A stretch of DNA of 64,000 nt, from the NCBI GenBank assembly GCA_946548065.1, contig CAMNPM010000001.1, forward strand, positions 53,533 to 117,532, written 5' to 3'. The DNA comes from an uncultured Prevotella sp. Lineage in GTDB: Bacteria; Bacteroidota; Bacteroidia; Bacteroidales; Bacteroidaceae. Below the pieces are notes generated by a model. The model was not told where the DNA came from. It ran no database searches and saw only the letters and a program-made list of their open reading frames with translations. Below, in pieces: positions 28,336-37,155 of this stretch (its first letter is position 1; each line of letters opens with the position of its first letter). Made by a program: the position numbers and the translations under genes.

Positions 28336-29736
28336 ATGATTACCAAGATAAAGAATATATTCCTTGCAGGTTTGTTGTGCTGCGGCATGGTAGCAGTGCT
28401 CACTGCCTGCAACAAAGACCACACCAGCGGCATGCAGCTCGGTGGATCCTGCCTGGTTGAAGAGTTGGTGTTGAACGGACAGTATACGGCTACTGTCAAT
28501 CTGGAGAAACGTTTGCTCAAGGTGAAGGTACCCGTAGACTTCTCTGCCAAGGACAACATGGAGATTACGAGCCTGAAGCTCTCGTCGGGTGCTACTGCCA
28601 ACTTCAAGGTGGGCGACCGCCTGAATCTGGACGGTGCCAAGAGCTTACGTGTCAAGAATGGCGACCTCGAGATGGAGTATCAGATTTCTGTCCGTAACGA
28701 CGAGGCCATCATGTCGTCGTTCATTCTGGAGGGTGTCAAGGGTGCCATCAACCAAGACGACAAGACCATCACTGTGTCAGTCACTGGCAACAGCGGTATC
28801 GACCTGTCAAACGCTACCTTCGAGACCGTATGTAGCGAAGATGCCGTGTGCAGCCCTGCCAGCGGAACGAAGGCTGACTTCACTGAGCCGCTGGAGATTG
28901 TCGTCACCGACAATACTGCCTCCAACACTTATACCGTATATGTTACCCTCATCCAGAATCCCGTTGCCATCTTCGTTGGCGAGGCTGAGAACGTGGAGAT
29001 GCTGAATCCGGAGGAGAAGGCTGCGGCCAAGTGGCTTACTGGTAACATCCCAGGTGCTGCATACGTATCATGGGACGACATCAGCAGCGACAACATCTCA
29101 CTCGATGAGGTGAAGTTCGTATTCTTCCACCGTCACTGTACACCTTATGGAACCTACAATGGTTTCGTGGATGCTGAGAAGAAGGCCATGACAGCCCTCT
29201 CTAAGATGAAGGAACTGCGTGACCGCGGTGTCGGTTTCGTGCTGGGTCGCTCGGCTGTCAATTACGCTATCGCCCTGGGTGCTATGCCTGAGGATGCTTA
29301 TCCCAACAACGTATGGGGTACCGATGGTGAAGGTTCCGACCTGATGGGTGCAGACCCCTGGACCTACAGAGTCTACGACATCGCCCACCCGCTGTGGAAG
29401 GGTCTGAAGCGCTCACCCGGACTGGGAGACGACCGTATCATCACGCTCGACGAGGGCTACACCATCTGTAACACCACGTCGCAGTACGGATTCTGGGGCG
29501 ACTATCCTGACAAGGAGGCTGTCGAGGCCAAGACGGGCGGACGCGCCTTGGGTGGCGACGGAAACGTGTCAGCATGGGAGCTGAAGGCTGCCAACGGCAA
29601 CTTCGGAAAGGGCGGCATCATCTGTCTCGGCTCTGGTGTGCTCGACTGGAACTCGCCCACGCCCTACACCTCTAACTATCACGACAACATGGGCACCATC
29701 ATGCTCAATGCTTACAAATATGTAGGAAAAGAATAG
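28336..29736 (+). CDS. DUF4960-type surface lipoprotein of the fructan locus
   Basis: 466 residues. Lipobox AVLTAC (Cys25). The N-terminal half carries two Ig-like/DUF5018-like beta repeats (VEELVLNGQYTATVNLEKR; then SSFILEGVKGAINQDD). The C-terminal half, from about residue 215, has a flavodoxin/ThuA-like alpha-beta look (VAIFVGEAENVEM, GVGFVLGRSAVNYAI), which I associate with DUF4960. Its place right after SusD corresponds to the SusE/SusF position, so a surface glycan-binding role is inferred. Its signal peptide is strikingly like that of the next gene. Confidence 0.78.
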   Translation: MITKIKNIFLAGLLCCGMVAVLTACNKDHTSGMQLGGSCLVEELVLNGQYTATVNLEKRLLKVKVPVDFSAKDNMEITSLKLSSGATANFKVGDRLNLDGAKSLRVKNGDLEMEYQISVRNDEAIMSSFILEGVKGAINQDDKTITVSVTGNSGIDLSNATFETVCSEDAVCSPASGTKADFTEPLEIVVTDNTASNTYTVYVTLIQNPVAIFVGEAENVEMLNPEEKAAAKWLTGNIPGAAYVSWDDISSDNISLDEVKFVFFHRHCTPYGTYNGFVDAEKKAMTALSKMKELRDRGVGFVLGRSAVNYAIALGAMPEDAYPNNVWGTDGEGSDLMGADPWTYRVYDIAHPLWKGLKRSPGLGDDRIITLDEGYTICNTTSQYGFWGDYPDKEAVEAKTGGRALGGDGNVSAWELKAANGNFGKGGIICLGSGVLDWNSPTPYTSNYHDNMGTIMLNAYKYVGKE

Positions 29737-29764
29737 TTCAGAAACTTAAGCATAATAAGAAATT

Positions 29765-31384
29765 ATGAAGACCAAGATTTTCAATATTATCCTCGCTTGT
29801 CAGGTGTGTTGCGGTGTTTCCGCAGTCCTGACAGCTTGCAGCGACAACAAAGTCGACGGCGACCCTGCCAAGGACTGGGCAGGCACCACGCAGCGTTTCG
29901 TCCCCACCGACGAGCGTGGGTTCTCCACCTACTATACTCCCGCCATCGGACGTGTAGGCGACCCGATGCCCTTCTACGACCAGAAGGCTGGCAACTTCAA
30001 GGTGCTCTATCTGCAGGAGTACGACAACAATATGGACAAGCGCTTCCATCCCATCTGGGGCGTACAGACCACTGATGGTTGCAACTATACCTCGCTGGGC
30101 GAGATTATCCCCTTTGGCGACAACGACTATCAGCAGGATGCTGCCCTCGGTACTGGCTGCTGCTACTACAATGAGAAGGACGGACTGTACTACGTCTACT
30201 ATACCGGACATAACGGCAACTGCAGGAACCGTGAGGTGGTGATGCGTGCCACATCGAGCGATTTCAAGACCTGGACAAAGGACAACCTCTGGGCACTCAA
30301 CGGTCCTGACTTCGGATACTCTGGCAACGACTTCCGCGACCCGCAGATCTTCCAGACCGAAGACGGACAGTACCACATGGTCATCTCTACCTATCCCGTA
30401 TGGGGCGGTGACCCGAAGTTTGCCGAGTTCAAGTCGTCCGACATGAAGAACTGGGAGCACGTGGGCATGTTCAACATGATCTGGGACCGTATGCTGGAGT
30501 GTCCTGACATCTTCAAGATGGGCAACTACTGGTATCTGGTCTACAGCGAGTCGTTCCGTACCCCTTGGAGCCGCAAGGTGAAGTATATGGTGGGCAACAG
30601 TTGGGATGACCTGAAGGCCTGCTTCAACCAGGGTCCGCGCTGGCCGCAGGATGGTCGCGAGGGCGTATTGGACAGCCGTGCCTTCTATGCTGGCAAGACT
30701 GCCTCCAACGGTACCGACCGCTTCATCTGGGGATGGTGCCCCTTCCGCTCAGGTGCCGATATTGACGAGAAGAACATCAATGTGGGTGGCGAGAAGGACG
30801 GCGACGAGCCCAACTGGTCGGGCGCGCTGGTCTGCCACAAGGTGCAGCAGAACAGCGACGGCACACTGGTGCTGGTACCCGTACCTGCTATGGACGACAA
30901 GTACGATATGCCGCAGATAGTCGAGGTGATGGAAAGCAATGGATACGCTAACGGCACGCTGACTGGCAATGATGCATACGTCATGTACACCCGCTTAGGA
31001 GTCCACAACCATATCTCACTCACGGTTAAGACCGCTGGCAACAGAGACAAGTTCGGCATCTCGTTCGTGCGCAGCACCGATGCAAAGAAGTACTACACCC
31101 TGGTGTTCAACGATGAGAACGAGAACTGGCGCAAGGTGAACTTCGAACAGGAGGGCGCTGAGGGCAAGGGCTTTGTCAACGGCATTGACAGCTATGGCTT
31201 CGACCGTCCTGCCGACAATACCTACGACATCGACATCTACACCGACAACTCGGTAATGGTGATGTATGTTAACGATAAAGTGTGCTACACCCAGCGCATC
31301 TACGGCATTCAGAAAAACTGCTGGAGCATCAATAGCTATGGTGGCTCCATCAGCATCAGCAACCTTATGGTCTGCCAGCAGTAA
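29765..31384 (+). CDS. GH32 family surface lipoprotein, candidate endo-fructanase
   Basis: 539 residues. Lipobox AVLTAC (Cys25) followed by acidic residues, compatible with surface export. GH32 landmarks are RDP (Arg191-Asp192, transition-state stabiliser) and EC (Glu245-Cys246 in LECPDIF, acid/base). The nucleophile motif is atypical: IGRVGDPMPFYD with Asp66 instead of WMNDPNG. A C-terminal beta-sandwich completes the family layout (HNHISLTVKTAG; MVMYVNDKVCY). In the comparable Bacteroides levan locus the surface GH32 is an endo-enzyme that feeds SusC/D, and the same role is inferred here. It is the last gene of the plus operon and is followed by a terminator. Confidence 0.88.
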   Translation: MKTKIFNIILACQVCCGVSAVLTACSDNKVDGDPAKDWAGTTQRFVPTDERGFSTYYTPAIGRVGDPMPFYDQKAGNFKVLYLQEYDNNMDKRFHPIWGVQTTDGCNYTSLGEIIPFGDNDYQQDAALGTGCCYYNEKDGLYYVYYTGHNGNCRNREVVMRATSSDFKTWTKDNLWALNGPDFGYSGNDFRDPQIFQTEDGQYHMVISTYPVWGGDPKFAEFKSSDMKNWEHVGMFNMIWDRMLECPDIFKMGNYWYLVYSESFRTPWSRKVKYMVGNSWDDLKACFNQGPRWPQDGREGVLDSRAFYAGKTASNGTDRFIWGWCPFRSGADIDEKNINVGGEKDGDEPNWSGALVCHKVQQNSDGTLVLVPVPAMDDKYDMPQIVEVMESNGYANGTLTGNDAYVMYTRLGVHNHISLTVKTAGNRDKFGISFVRSTDAKKYYTLVFNDENENWRKVNFEQEGAEGKGFVNGIDSYGFDRPADNTYDIDIYTDNSVMVMYVNDKVCYTQRIYGIQKNCWSINSYGGSISISNLMVCQQ

Positions 31385-31415
31385 ACACCGCGATCGTATT
31401 AGTTAGTAGTTTTTT

Positions 31416-31451
31416 AAAGCCCTGCCTTTCAAATTTGGAAGGCAGGGCTTT
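31416..31451. terminator. Terminator of the SusC-GH32 operon
   Basis: AAAGCCCTGCCTT (31416-31428) pairs perfectly with AAGGCAGGGCTTT (31439-31451), with T-rich sequence on both sides. It can also end the AGCS gene on the minus strand. Confidence 0.85.
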
Positions 31452-31489
31452 ATCGATTCGTTTTATTTTTCCACAAGTGCTTCTTCTTT

Positions 31490-32836
31490 TTATTCGTCGT
31501 CCAGATGGTTGTCCCACAGATAGCGCTTTGTCTCTCGGGCGGCAACACCACTCAGCAGCAGCAGGGATATCAGGTTGGGTGCCGCCATCAGCGCATTCAT
31601 GCAGTCGGCTATGTTCCAGATGACATTCAGGTTCGTGATGCTACCTATGAAGACTGCGGCGATGAAGGCTATGCGATAGTAGTTGATAGCCCGCCTGTTG
31701 ATGAGATACCTGATGGCACTCTCGCCGTAGTAGCACCATCCCAGAATGGTGCTGAAGGCAAAGGTCAAGATGGCCAGTGCCAGGATGGGAGCACCCAGGA
31801 TGGGTATCTTGCTGAAGGCAACCTTGGTCAGTGCGCCTCCGTCGGCATAGCTGATATCGGGATGTGCCAGGATGCTGCTGACCAGGACGATGCCCGTCAA
31901 GGCACAGATGATGACGGTGTCCCAGAACGTAGCGGTGCTCGACACCAGAGCCTGGCGCACGGGATTGCGCGTTTGGGCGGTAGCAGCCACGATGGGAGCC
32001 GAGCCCAGTCCGCTCTCGTTGCTGAACAGTCCTCGTGCTATGCCAAAGCGTGCTGCCATCATCACCGAGGCACCCACGAAGCCGCCTCCTGCCGCTTCGG
32101 GCTGGAAGGCCGACAGCACTATCAGTCGGATGGCCGGCCACACATAGTGGGCATTCATGCACAGCAGGATGGTGCATCCTGCGGCATAGAATACCGCCAT
32201 GAACGGCACCAAGACACCACACACGCGGGCTATGCTCTTGACACCGCCCAGCACAACCATCCCTATCAGCAAGCAGACACAAATGCCCATGAGCCATTGA
32301 GGAATCTTGTAAGTCTCGTACGACATCATGGCTATCGAGTTAGCCTGTACCGTAGCACCGATGCCGAAGGCGGCCATTGCCGTAAAGAAGGCAAAGAGCA
32401 CAGCCAGCCACTTCATGCCCAAACCACGCTCCAGGGCATACATGGGACCGCCGTAGAAGTGGCCGCTCTTGTCCTTGATGCGGTATTTGATGGCCAGCAG
32501 CCCTTCGGCATACTTGGTGGCAATGCCGAAGATGCCCGTCAGCCAGCACCACAGCACGGCACCCGGACCGCCTAAGGCCACCGCAGTGGCCACGCCTACG
32601 ATATTTCCTGTGCCGATGGTAGCGGCCATTGCCGTAGCCAAGGCTCCAAACTGGCTCACGTCGCCCTGACTGCCAGGTTCCTTAGTAACCGACAAGCGTA
32701 TGCCCGTCAGCAATTTGCGCTGGGGGATGCGCAACCGGAAGGTGAGAAAAAGGTGGGTACCCAGCAGCAGGATAATCATGGGCCAACCCCATAGCACATT
32801 GCTCAACTGCTGAAAGAAGTCGTTGATTGTTTCCAT
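31490..32836 (-). CDS. Alanine/glycine:cation symporter (AGCS family)
   Basis: 448 residues, about 10-11 hydrophobic segments. AGCS signatures are ALATAMAATIGTGNIVGVATAVALGGPGA near residue 65 (read here in short segments: AMAATIGTGNIVGVATA), KYAEGLLAIKYR, GGPMYALERGLG and LFSNESGLGSAPIVAATAQT. These transporters take up alanine or glycine with Na+ or H+. It lies between the two arms of the fructan locus but has its own promoter and no obvious part in fructan use. Confidence 0.92.
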   Translation of the reverse strand: METINDFFQQLSNVLWGWPMIILLLGTHLFLTFRLRIPQRKLLTGIRLSVTKEPGSQGDVSQFGALATAMAATIGTGNIVGVATAVALGGPGAVLWCWLTGIFGIATKYAEGLLAIKYRIKDKSGHFYGGPMYALERGLGMKWLAVLFAFFTAMAAFGIGATVQANSIAMMSYETYKIPQWLMGICVCLLIGMVVLGGVKSIARVCGVLVPFMAVFYAAGCTILLCMNAHYVWPAIRLIVLSAFQPEAAGGGFVGASVMMAARFGIARGLFSNESGLGSAPIVAATAQTRNPVRQALVSSTATFWDTVIICALTGIVLVSSILAHPDISYADGGALTKVAFSKIPILGAPILALAILTFAFSTILGWCYYGESAIRYLINRRAINYYRIAFIAAVFIGSITNLNVIWNIADCMNALMAAPNLISLLLLSGVAARETKRYLWDNHLDDE

Positions 32837-32868
32837 TATCTAGTGTGCAGTTTCTGACGTTTTGTTTG

Positions 32869-32876
32869 CAAAGGTA
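32869..32876 (-). promoter_or_regulatory. -7 box of the AGCS symporter promoter
   Basis: TACCTTTG on the minus strand, 32 nt from the start codon. Confidence 0.6.
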
Positions 32877-32926
32877 TAGCTTTTTTGTTATTCCTGCAAG
32901 CAAATGGCCAAAAAACGTATAAAAGT

Positions 32927-32967
32927 GAAAGCCTCTGCAACGATAAAGAAGCGTTGCAGAAGCTTTC
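32927..32967 (-). terminator. Terminator of the GH32-MFS-fructokinase operon
   Basis: GAAAGC and CTGCAACG (32927-32942) pair with CGTTGCAG and GCTTTC (32952-32967), with a 2-nt internal mismatch. In the minus direction the sequence then becomes T-rich. Confidence 0.7.
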
Positions 32968-32989
32968 TGTTATAGACTTATCTTCCGAA

Positions 32990-33090
32990 ACTTCGGTGAT
33001 TGATTAACTCCCAAGACTTCGGTGATTGACTAACTCCCAAGACTTCGGTGATTGACTAACTCCCAAGACTTCGGTGATTGATTAACTCCC
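32990..33090. repeat. Four tandem 26-bp repeats after the fructokinase gene
   Basis: Units at 32990-33015, 33016-33041, 33042-33067 and a shortened 33068-33090. The unit is ACTTCGGTGATTGA, T or C, TAACTCCCAAG, and the only internal difference is that T/C. The array lies in the presumed 3' untranslated part of the fructokinase transcript, before its terminator. Confidence 0.9.
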
Positions 33091-33095
33091 GTGAG

Positions 33096-33983
33096 TTAAC
33101 CTTTCACCTTTGCCACCAGTTCGGCAGGGTAGGTGGGCATGGCACCATTCTGGGTGCAGACATAGGCCGACACCTCAACGGCGATGCGGTGAGCCTCTTC
33201 CATCGGCTTGCCATTGAGGATGGCGGCACAGAACGAACCCGTGAACGAGTCGCCGGCTCCAACCGTGTCGGCAACCTTCACCTTAGGAGTGTCCTGAAAC
33301 GAGGTCAGGCCAGGAGCAAAGACGTAAGAACCATTGGTGCCACAGGTGAGCACCAGCATCTTCAGCTTATATTCAGCCAGAATCTTCTCGCACACACCAC
33401 GCATGTCAAGGCCCTCATAGCCGAACATGTGCTGGATGACCACCAGCTCCTCATCGTTGATCTTGAGGATGTTGCAACGCTTGAACGACTCCTCGATGAC
33501 ATTCTTGGTATAGAACTGCTGGCGCAGGTTGATATCGAAAATCTTCAGGCAGTCCTCGGGCGTATCGTCAAGGAACTGACGGATGGTAGCCCAGGACGTT
33601 ACATTGCGCTGAGCCAGCGAGCCGAAGCATACCGCACGGCAGTTCTTGGCAACCTCGGCAATCTCCGGGGTATAGGGTATGTTGTCCCATGCCACTCCTT
33701 CCTTGATCTCATAGGAAGGAATACCATCGCCCGAGAGGGTAACCTGTACGGTGCCTGTGGGGTAGGGGACACGGGGCATCAGATAGTTTAATGAATGTTC
33801 TTTCAGTGCTTCGATGGTCTCGTCGGCCAGGTCATCCTCGCCCAAGGCGCTGACTGCCAGCGTTTCCAAACCAAACTGACCTGCGTGGTAAGCGAAGTTA
33901 GCAGGTGCACCACCCAGCTTCTTTCCTTCGGGGAGAACATCCCACAGGGCCTCGCCAAGCCCGACTACATAATGTTTGCTCAT
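33096..33983 (-). CDS. Fructokinase (PfkB family)
   Basis: 295 residues. The N-terminus VVGLGEALWDVLPEGKKLGG has the sugar-binding GGAPANFAYHAGQFG, and the C-terminal ATP/anion hole is DTVGAGDSFTGSF. This is the fructokinase type linked to GH32 genes in Bacteroides fructan loci. It phosphorylates fructose (probably to fructose-6-phosphate) after import by the adjacent permease. It is third in the minus operon, 125 bp after the MFS gene, with an 8-bp repeat array in that gap. Confidence 0.9.
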   Translation of the reverse strand: MSKHYVVGLGEALWDVLPEGKKLGGAPANFAYHAGQFGLETLAVSALGEDDLADETIEALKEHSLNYLMPRVPYPTGTVQVTLSGDGIPSYEIKEGVAWDNIPYTPEIAEVAKNCRAVCFGSLAQRNVTSWATIRQFLDDTPEDCLKIFDINLRQQFYTKNVIEESFKRCNILKINDEELVVIQHMFGYEGLDMRGVCEKILAEYKLKMLVLTCGTNGSYVFAPGLTSFQDTPKVKVADTVGAGDSFTGSFCAAILNGKPMEEAHRIAVEVSAYVCTQNGAMPTYPAELVAKVKG

Positions 33984-34020
33984 TGTTTTATGATTTTTTT
34001 GTTATTTTGTTGTTTTGTTG

Positions 34021-34108
34021 TTTCGATATTTCGAAGTTTCGATGCTTCGATGTTTCGATGTTTCGAAGTTTCGATGTTTCGAAGTTTTGATGCTTCGATG
34101 CCTCGAAA
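34021..34108. repeat. Eleven tandem 8-bp repeats between MFS and fructokinase genes
   Basis: Degenerate units of the form (T/C)TTCGA(T/A)(G/A), such as TTTCGATG and TTTCGAAG, run head to tail for 88 bp and reach the MFS stop region. A similar array lies on the other side of the MFS gene. Confidence 0.92.
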
Positions 34109-35278
34109 TTAATGCTTCACCTGCGGAATATAGCTAAAGAGATAAATCACTCCAATAGCCATCACTGCCACGGCGCCAGCCTGGCCTACAGCATCGCTGG
34201 CAAAGCCCATGATGAGTGGGAACACCGTGCCGCCAAACAGGCCCATAATCATCAGTCCGCTTACCTCGTTCTGCTTCTCGGGCACCGAGAGCAGAGCCTC
34301 CGAGAAGGCCATCGAGAAGATGTTCGAGTTGCCGTAGCCCACCAGAGCAATAGCGCAGTAAAGCTCCCACTGCTCCGTGCCAAAGAACATGCCAATCATC
34401 GACAGTGCCATCAGGCAGACACTGAAGATGAAGAACCATCGTGTCTTCATGATGCGCAGGAAGAACGAGCCCGTCAAGGCACCGATGGTACGGAAGATGA
34501 AGTACAGCGACGTGGCGAAGGCGGCCTCGTTGAGCGTCATCCCAACGCGCTCCATCAGCAGCTTGGGTGCCGTGGTGTTGGTACCTACGTCGATGCCCAC
34601 GTGGCACATGATGCCAAAGAACGACAGCAGCACGATGGGCTTGCCCAGCAGGCGCAGGCAGCCTACGAACTCAGCAGCCAGACTTTCCTCCTTACGCTCG
34701 CCGCGCTCCTCAATGATGGGTGTGGCCCAGAGCAGTGCGGAAGCCAGGATGCCGACGATGAAGTAGACGAGGAACAGTACGCGCCAGTCGTAGCCGAAGG
34801 AGGGAATGACCTGTGTGGCACCCCACATAGCCAGATAAGGAGCGAGGAACGAGGCGATGGCCTTGACGAACTGTCCGAAGGTCAGTGTAGAAGCCAGGTT
34901 CTTGTCGCCGATGATGAGCATGGCCAGCGGGTTGATGCTGGTCTGCATGAAGGCGTTGCCGATGCCGAGCAGCGAGAAGGCTATCAACATCACGGCAAAC
35001 GAGTTGCCCAGCAAGGGAATGAACAGCGATACGACGGTGATGATGAGCGACAGCAGCACCGTGTTCTTGCGGCCTATCTTGTTCATCAGCATGCCCGTAG
35101 GCACACTGAAGATCAGGAACCAGAAGAACACCAGCGAGGGGAATATGTTTGCGACGGAGTCGGTAAGACCCAGGTCTTCTTTCACATAGTTAGAGGCAAT
35201 GCCCACCAAATCCACGAAGCCCATGCAGAAGAAGCAGAGCATGACGGGAATTAGATAAATGCTTTTATTTTGGTTCAT
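34109..35278 (-). CDS. MFS sugar transporter, candidate fructose permease
   Basis: 389 residues with 12 predicted TM segments. It resembles the glucose/galactose/fucose:H+ symporter (FGHS) group found in Bacteroides fructan loci: MLCFFCMGFVDLVGIASNYVKEDL at the start (short form FFCMGFVDLVGIASNYV), FPSLVFFWF, MNKIGRKNTVL, QTSINPLAMLIIGDKN and ATSLYFIFRTIGALTG. It sits between the GH32 and fructokinase genes, which makes fructose the likely cargo across the inner membrane. Confidence 0.9.
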   Translation of the reverse strand: MNQNKSIYLIPVMLCFFCMGFVDLVGIASNYVKEDLGLTDSVANIFPSLVFFWFLIFSVPTGMLMNKIGRKNTVLLSLIITVVSLFIPLLGNSFAVMLIAFSLLGIGNAFMQTSINPLAMLIIGDKNLASTLTFGQFVKAIASFLAPYLAMWGATQVIPSFGYDWRVLFLVYFIVGILASALLWATPIIEERGERKEESLAAEFVGCLRLLGKPIVLLSFFGIMCHVGIDVGTNTTAPKLLMERVGMTLNEAAFATSLYFIFRTIGALTGSFFLRIMKTRWFFIFSVCLMALSMIGMFFGTEQWELYCAIALVGYGNSNIFSMAFSEALLSVPEKQNEVSGLMIMGLFGGTVFPLIMGFASDAVGQAGAVAVMAIGVIYLFSYIPQVKH

Positions 35279-35294
35279 AATGTTTTTGTTTTTA

Positions 35295-35398
35295 TTTCGA
35301 TGTTTCGATATTTCGATGTTTCAAAGTTTCGATATTTCGATGCTTCGATGTTTCGAAGTTTCGATGCTTCAAAGTTTCGATATTTCGAAGTTTCGATG
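35295..35398. repeat. Thirteen tandem 8-bp repeats between GH32 and MFS genes
   Basis: The same (T/C)TTCGA(T/A)(G/A)-type unit as at 34021-34108, with TTTCAAAG variants, repeated about 13 times over 104 bp. It fills almost the whole gap between the GH32 stop and the MFS start. Confidence 0.92.
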
Positions 35399-35400
35399 TT

Positions 35401-37077
35401 TTACTTTATTCCATAAATTGTTGCTTTGCCGCCGGTCACCTTCATGTTATTATACGGCTCCTGGGGGAACACGAGGTTGGTCATTGCCATGCGGCCCTCG
35501 GCGTCGAAAACCTCGATAGAGCTGTTGTCAACGAAGATGCGCAGCTGCTTGATGTCGCCATAGGTGGGTGCGGTGGTGACGCAGGGGAAGGCCTCGCTGA
35601 AGCTGGCGTAGCTACGGGTGCGGTCCATTGAGAAGGTATGCTTGGCGGCGTCGTAGCGCATCACCACCTGCTCGCCGATACCGTTGCTTAGGGTGATGTC
35701 TGATGAACCCTTCACATCGACTACAATCTCGCAGGCCTGAGGCAGCTTCTTGGTTTCCTTGCCGCGCAGCGAGAGCAGCTCCTTCGAAGGAGTGACACCG
35801 CAGTAGGTCTGGCCGTTATACTCGAACAGGTCGAGATCGCGAGGCACGCTGTTGGCAGAGCGGAACTGCTTGGTGGGTACCTGGTTGGCATACTGCCAGT
35901 TGGACATCCATGCCAGTGCAATCTTGCGGCCGTCGGGGGCATTGTCGAAGGTGACGGTAGCATAGTGGTCCTTACCGTAGTCCATCCAGCGGGTGTCCTT
36001 ATGCTCGCAGTTGAAGTGGTGACCGTCGAAGTCGCCCACGAAATACTGTGTGGCAGAACCGCCGAAGGGTCCGCCGGGGTTGATGTTGCAGATGAGCAGC
36101 CACTTCTGTTTGTCGGTGCCGCGTACCTGCAGCTTCATCAGGTCGGGACACTCCCACACGCCGTCATGACAGCCCAGATCCTTGCCGAACGAGCTCTCAT
36201 ACTGCCACTCCTTCAGGTCTTTCGACGAGTAGATGCGCATCTCCTGGCCGGCAGCGAGGATGAGGTTCCAGCGCTGGATCTCTGGATTCCAGAAAGCCTT
36301 GGGGTCGCGGAAGTCCTCCTCGGTGCTTACGAGCACGGGGTTGGCGGCATACTTCTCGAAGGTCTGTCCGTTGTCTTTCGAGATGGCCATCGACTGCACC
36401 TGGGCTTTGCCGGCGGAGGTGTAGAAGGCTACCACCTGATTGTTCTTCTTGTCTACTACACACGAGCCTGAGAAGATGTCGCCCAGGTCATCGGGCTCGA
36501 TGGCCAGGGGCTGGGCCTCCCAGTGGATGAGGTCGCGCGAGGTAGAGTGGCCCCAGGTCATGTTCTCCCACATCGAGCCGTAGGGGTTATATTGATAATA
36601 GAGGTGGTAGACCCCATCCTTGTAGAACATGCCGTTGGGGTCGTTCATCCAGCCATAGGCAGGAGTGTGGTGATACTGTGGGCGGAACTTCTCGCGGTTG
36701 GCGGTGTCGAAGGTATTGCTCTGCTTCATCTCCTTCCAGCACAGGAAGTCCTTCATGGCGCCTGTAAAGCGGCGGTCGCCATAGAACGTGATGTCCAACA
36801 GCAGGTCGCTGCCTAAGCGCTGTATGTCCAGCGGTACGTAGTAGTCGACCTGGTCGACTGCCAGACGGACATTGAGCGACTTCACCTGCTGACCATCCCG
36901 GAGCACACGGATGTTGGCGTTGTCTTCGCGTTCCTGCACGGGCAGCAGCAGATACTTGTTCTTCACTACCACGCGCTGCATGGCGTGGCTCTTTCCCAGT
37001 ACCAGTGGCTTCTCCTGAGCCGATGCGCTGAGCACCGCCACTACTAATGCCACGAGGGTTAATACCAGTTTTTTCAT
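35401..37077 (-). CDS. GH32 fructan hydrolase (periplasmic levanase/inulinase type)
   Basis: 558 residues. Signal peptide to about residue 20 (VLSASAQ). An N-terminal beta domain (about 22-125) precedes the five-bladed GH32 propeller: nucleophile Asp146 in YGWMNDPNGMFY, the RDP motif in DFRDPKAFW, and the acid/base Glu in VWECPDLMK; the C-terminal beta-sandwich ends with SSIEVFDAEGRMAMTN. It likely releases fructose from imported oligosaccharides. The start at 37077 is chosen because the frame's earlier ATG (37116) lies inside the -7 box. First gene of the minus operon. Confidence 0.94.
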   Translation of the reverse strand: MKKLVLTLVALVVAVLSASAQEKPLVLGKSHAMQRVVVKNKYLLLPVQEREDNANIRVLRDGQQVKSLNVRLAVDQVDYYVPLDIQRLGSDLLLDITFYGDRRFTGAMKDFLCWKEMKQSNTFDTANREKFRPQYHHTPAYGWMNDPNGMFYKDGVYHLYYQYNPYGSMWENMTWGHSTSRDLIHWEAQPLAIEPDDLGDIFSGSCVVDKKNNQVVAFYTSAGKAQVQSMAISKDNGQTFEKYAANPVLVSTEEDFRDPKAFWNPEIQRWNLILAAGQEMRIYSSKDLKEWQYESSFGKDLGCHDGVWECPDLMKLQVRGTDKQKWLLICNINPGGPFGGSATQYFVGDFDGHHFNCEHKDTRWMDYGKDHYATVTFDNAPDGRKIALAWMSNWQYANQVPTKQFRSANSVPRDLDLFEYNGQTYCGVTPSKELLSLRGKETKKLPQACEIVVDVKGSSDITLSNGIGEQVVMRYDAAKHTFSMDRTRSYASFSEAFPCVTTAPTYGDIKQLRIFVDNSSIEVFDAEGRMAMTNLVFPQEPYNNMKVTGGKATIYGIK

Positions 37078-37113
37078 TGCGTTGTTGTCTTTAGTTATTA
37101 ATTGATTCTGCTG

Positions 37114-37121
37114 CAAAATTA
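37114..37121 (-). promoter_or_regulatory. -7 box of the GH32-MFS-fructokinase operon
   Basis: TAATTTTG on the minus strand, 36 nt before the GH32 start. Confidence 0.65.
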
Positions 37122-37155
37122 GCCAATTGCCTTCTTTTTTCCTATAACTAATGAT

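Noticed and set aside
35259..35519. Small frame with an eight-residue repeat in the GH32-MFS gap
   Set aside because: It only reads the 8-bp tandem array; there is no start context or conserved sequence.
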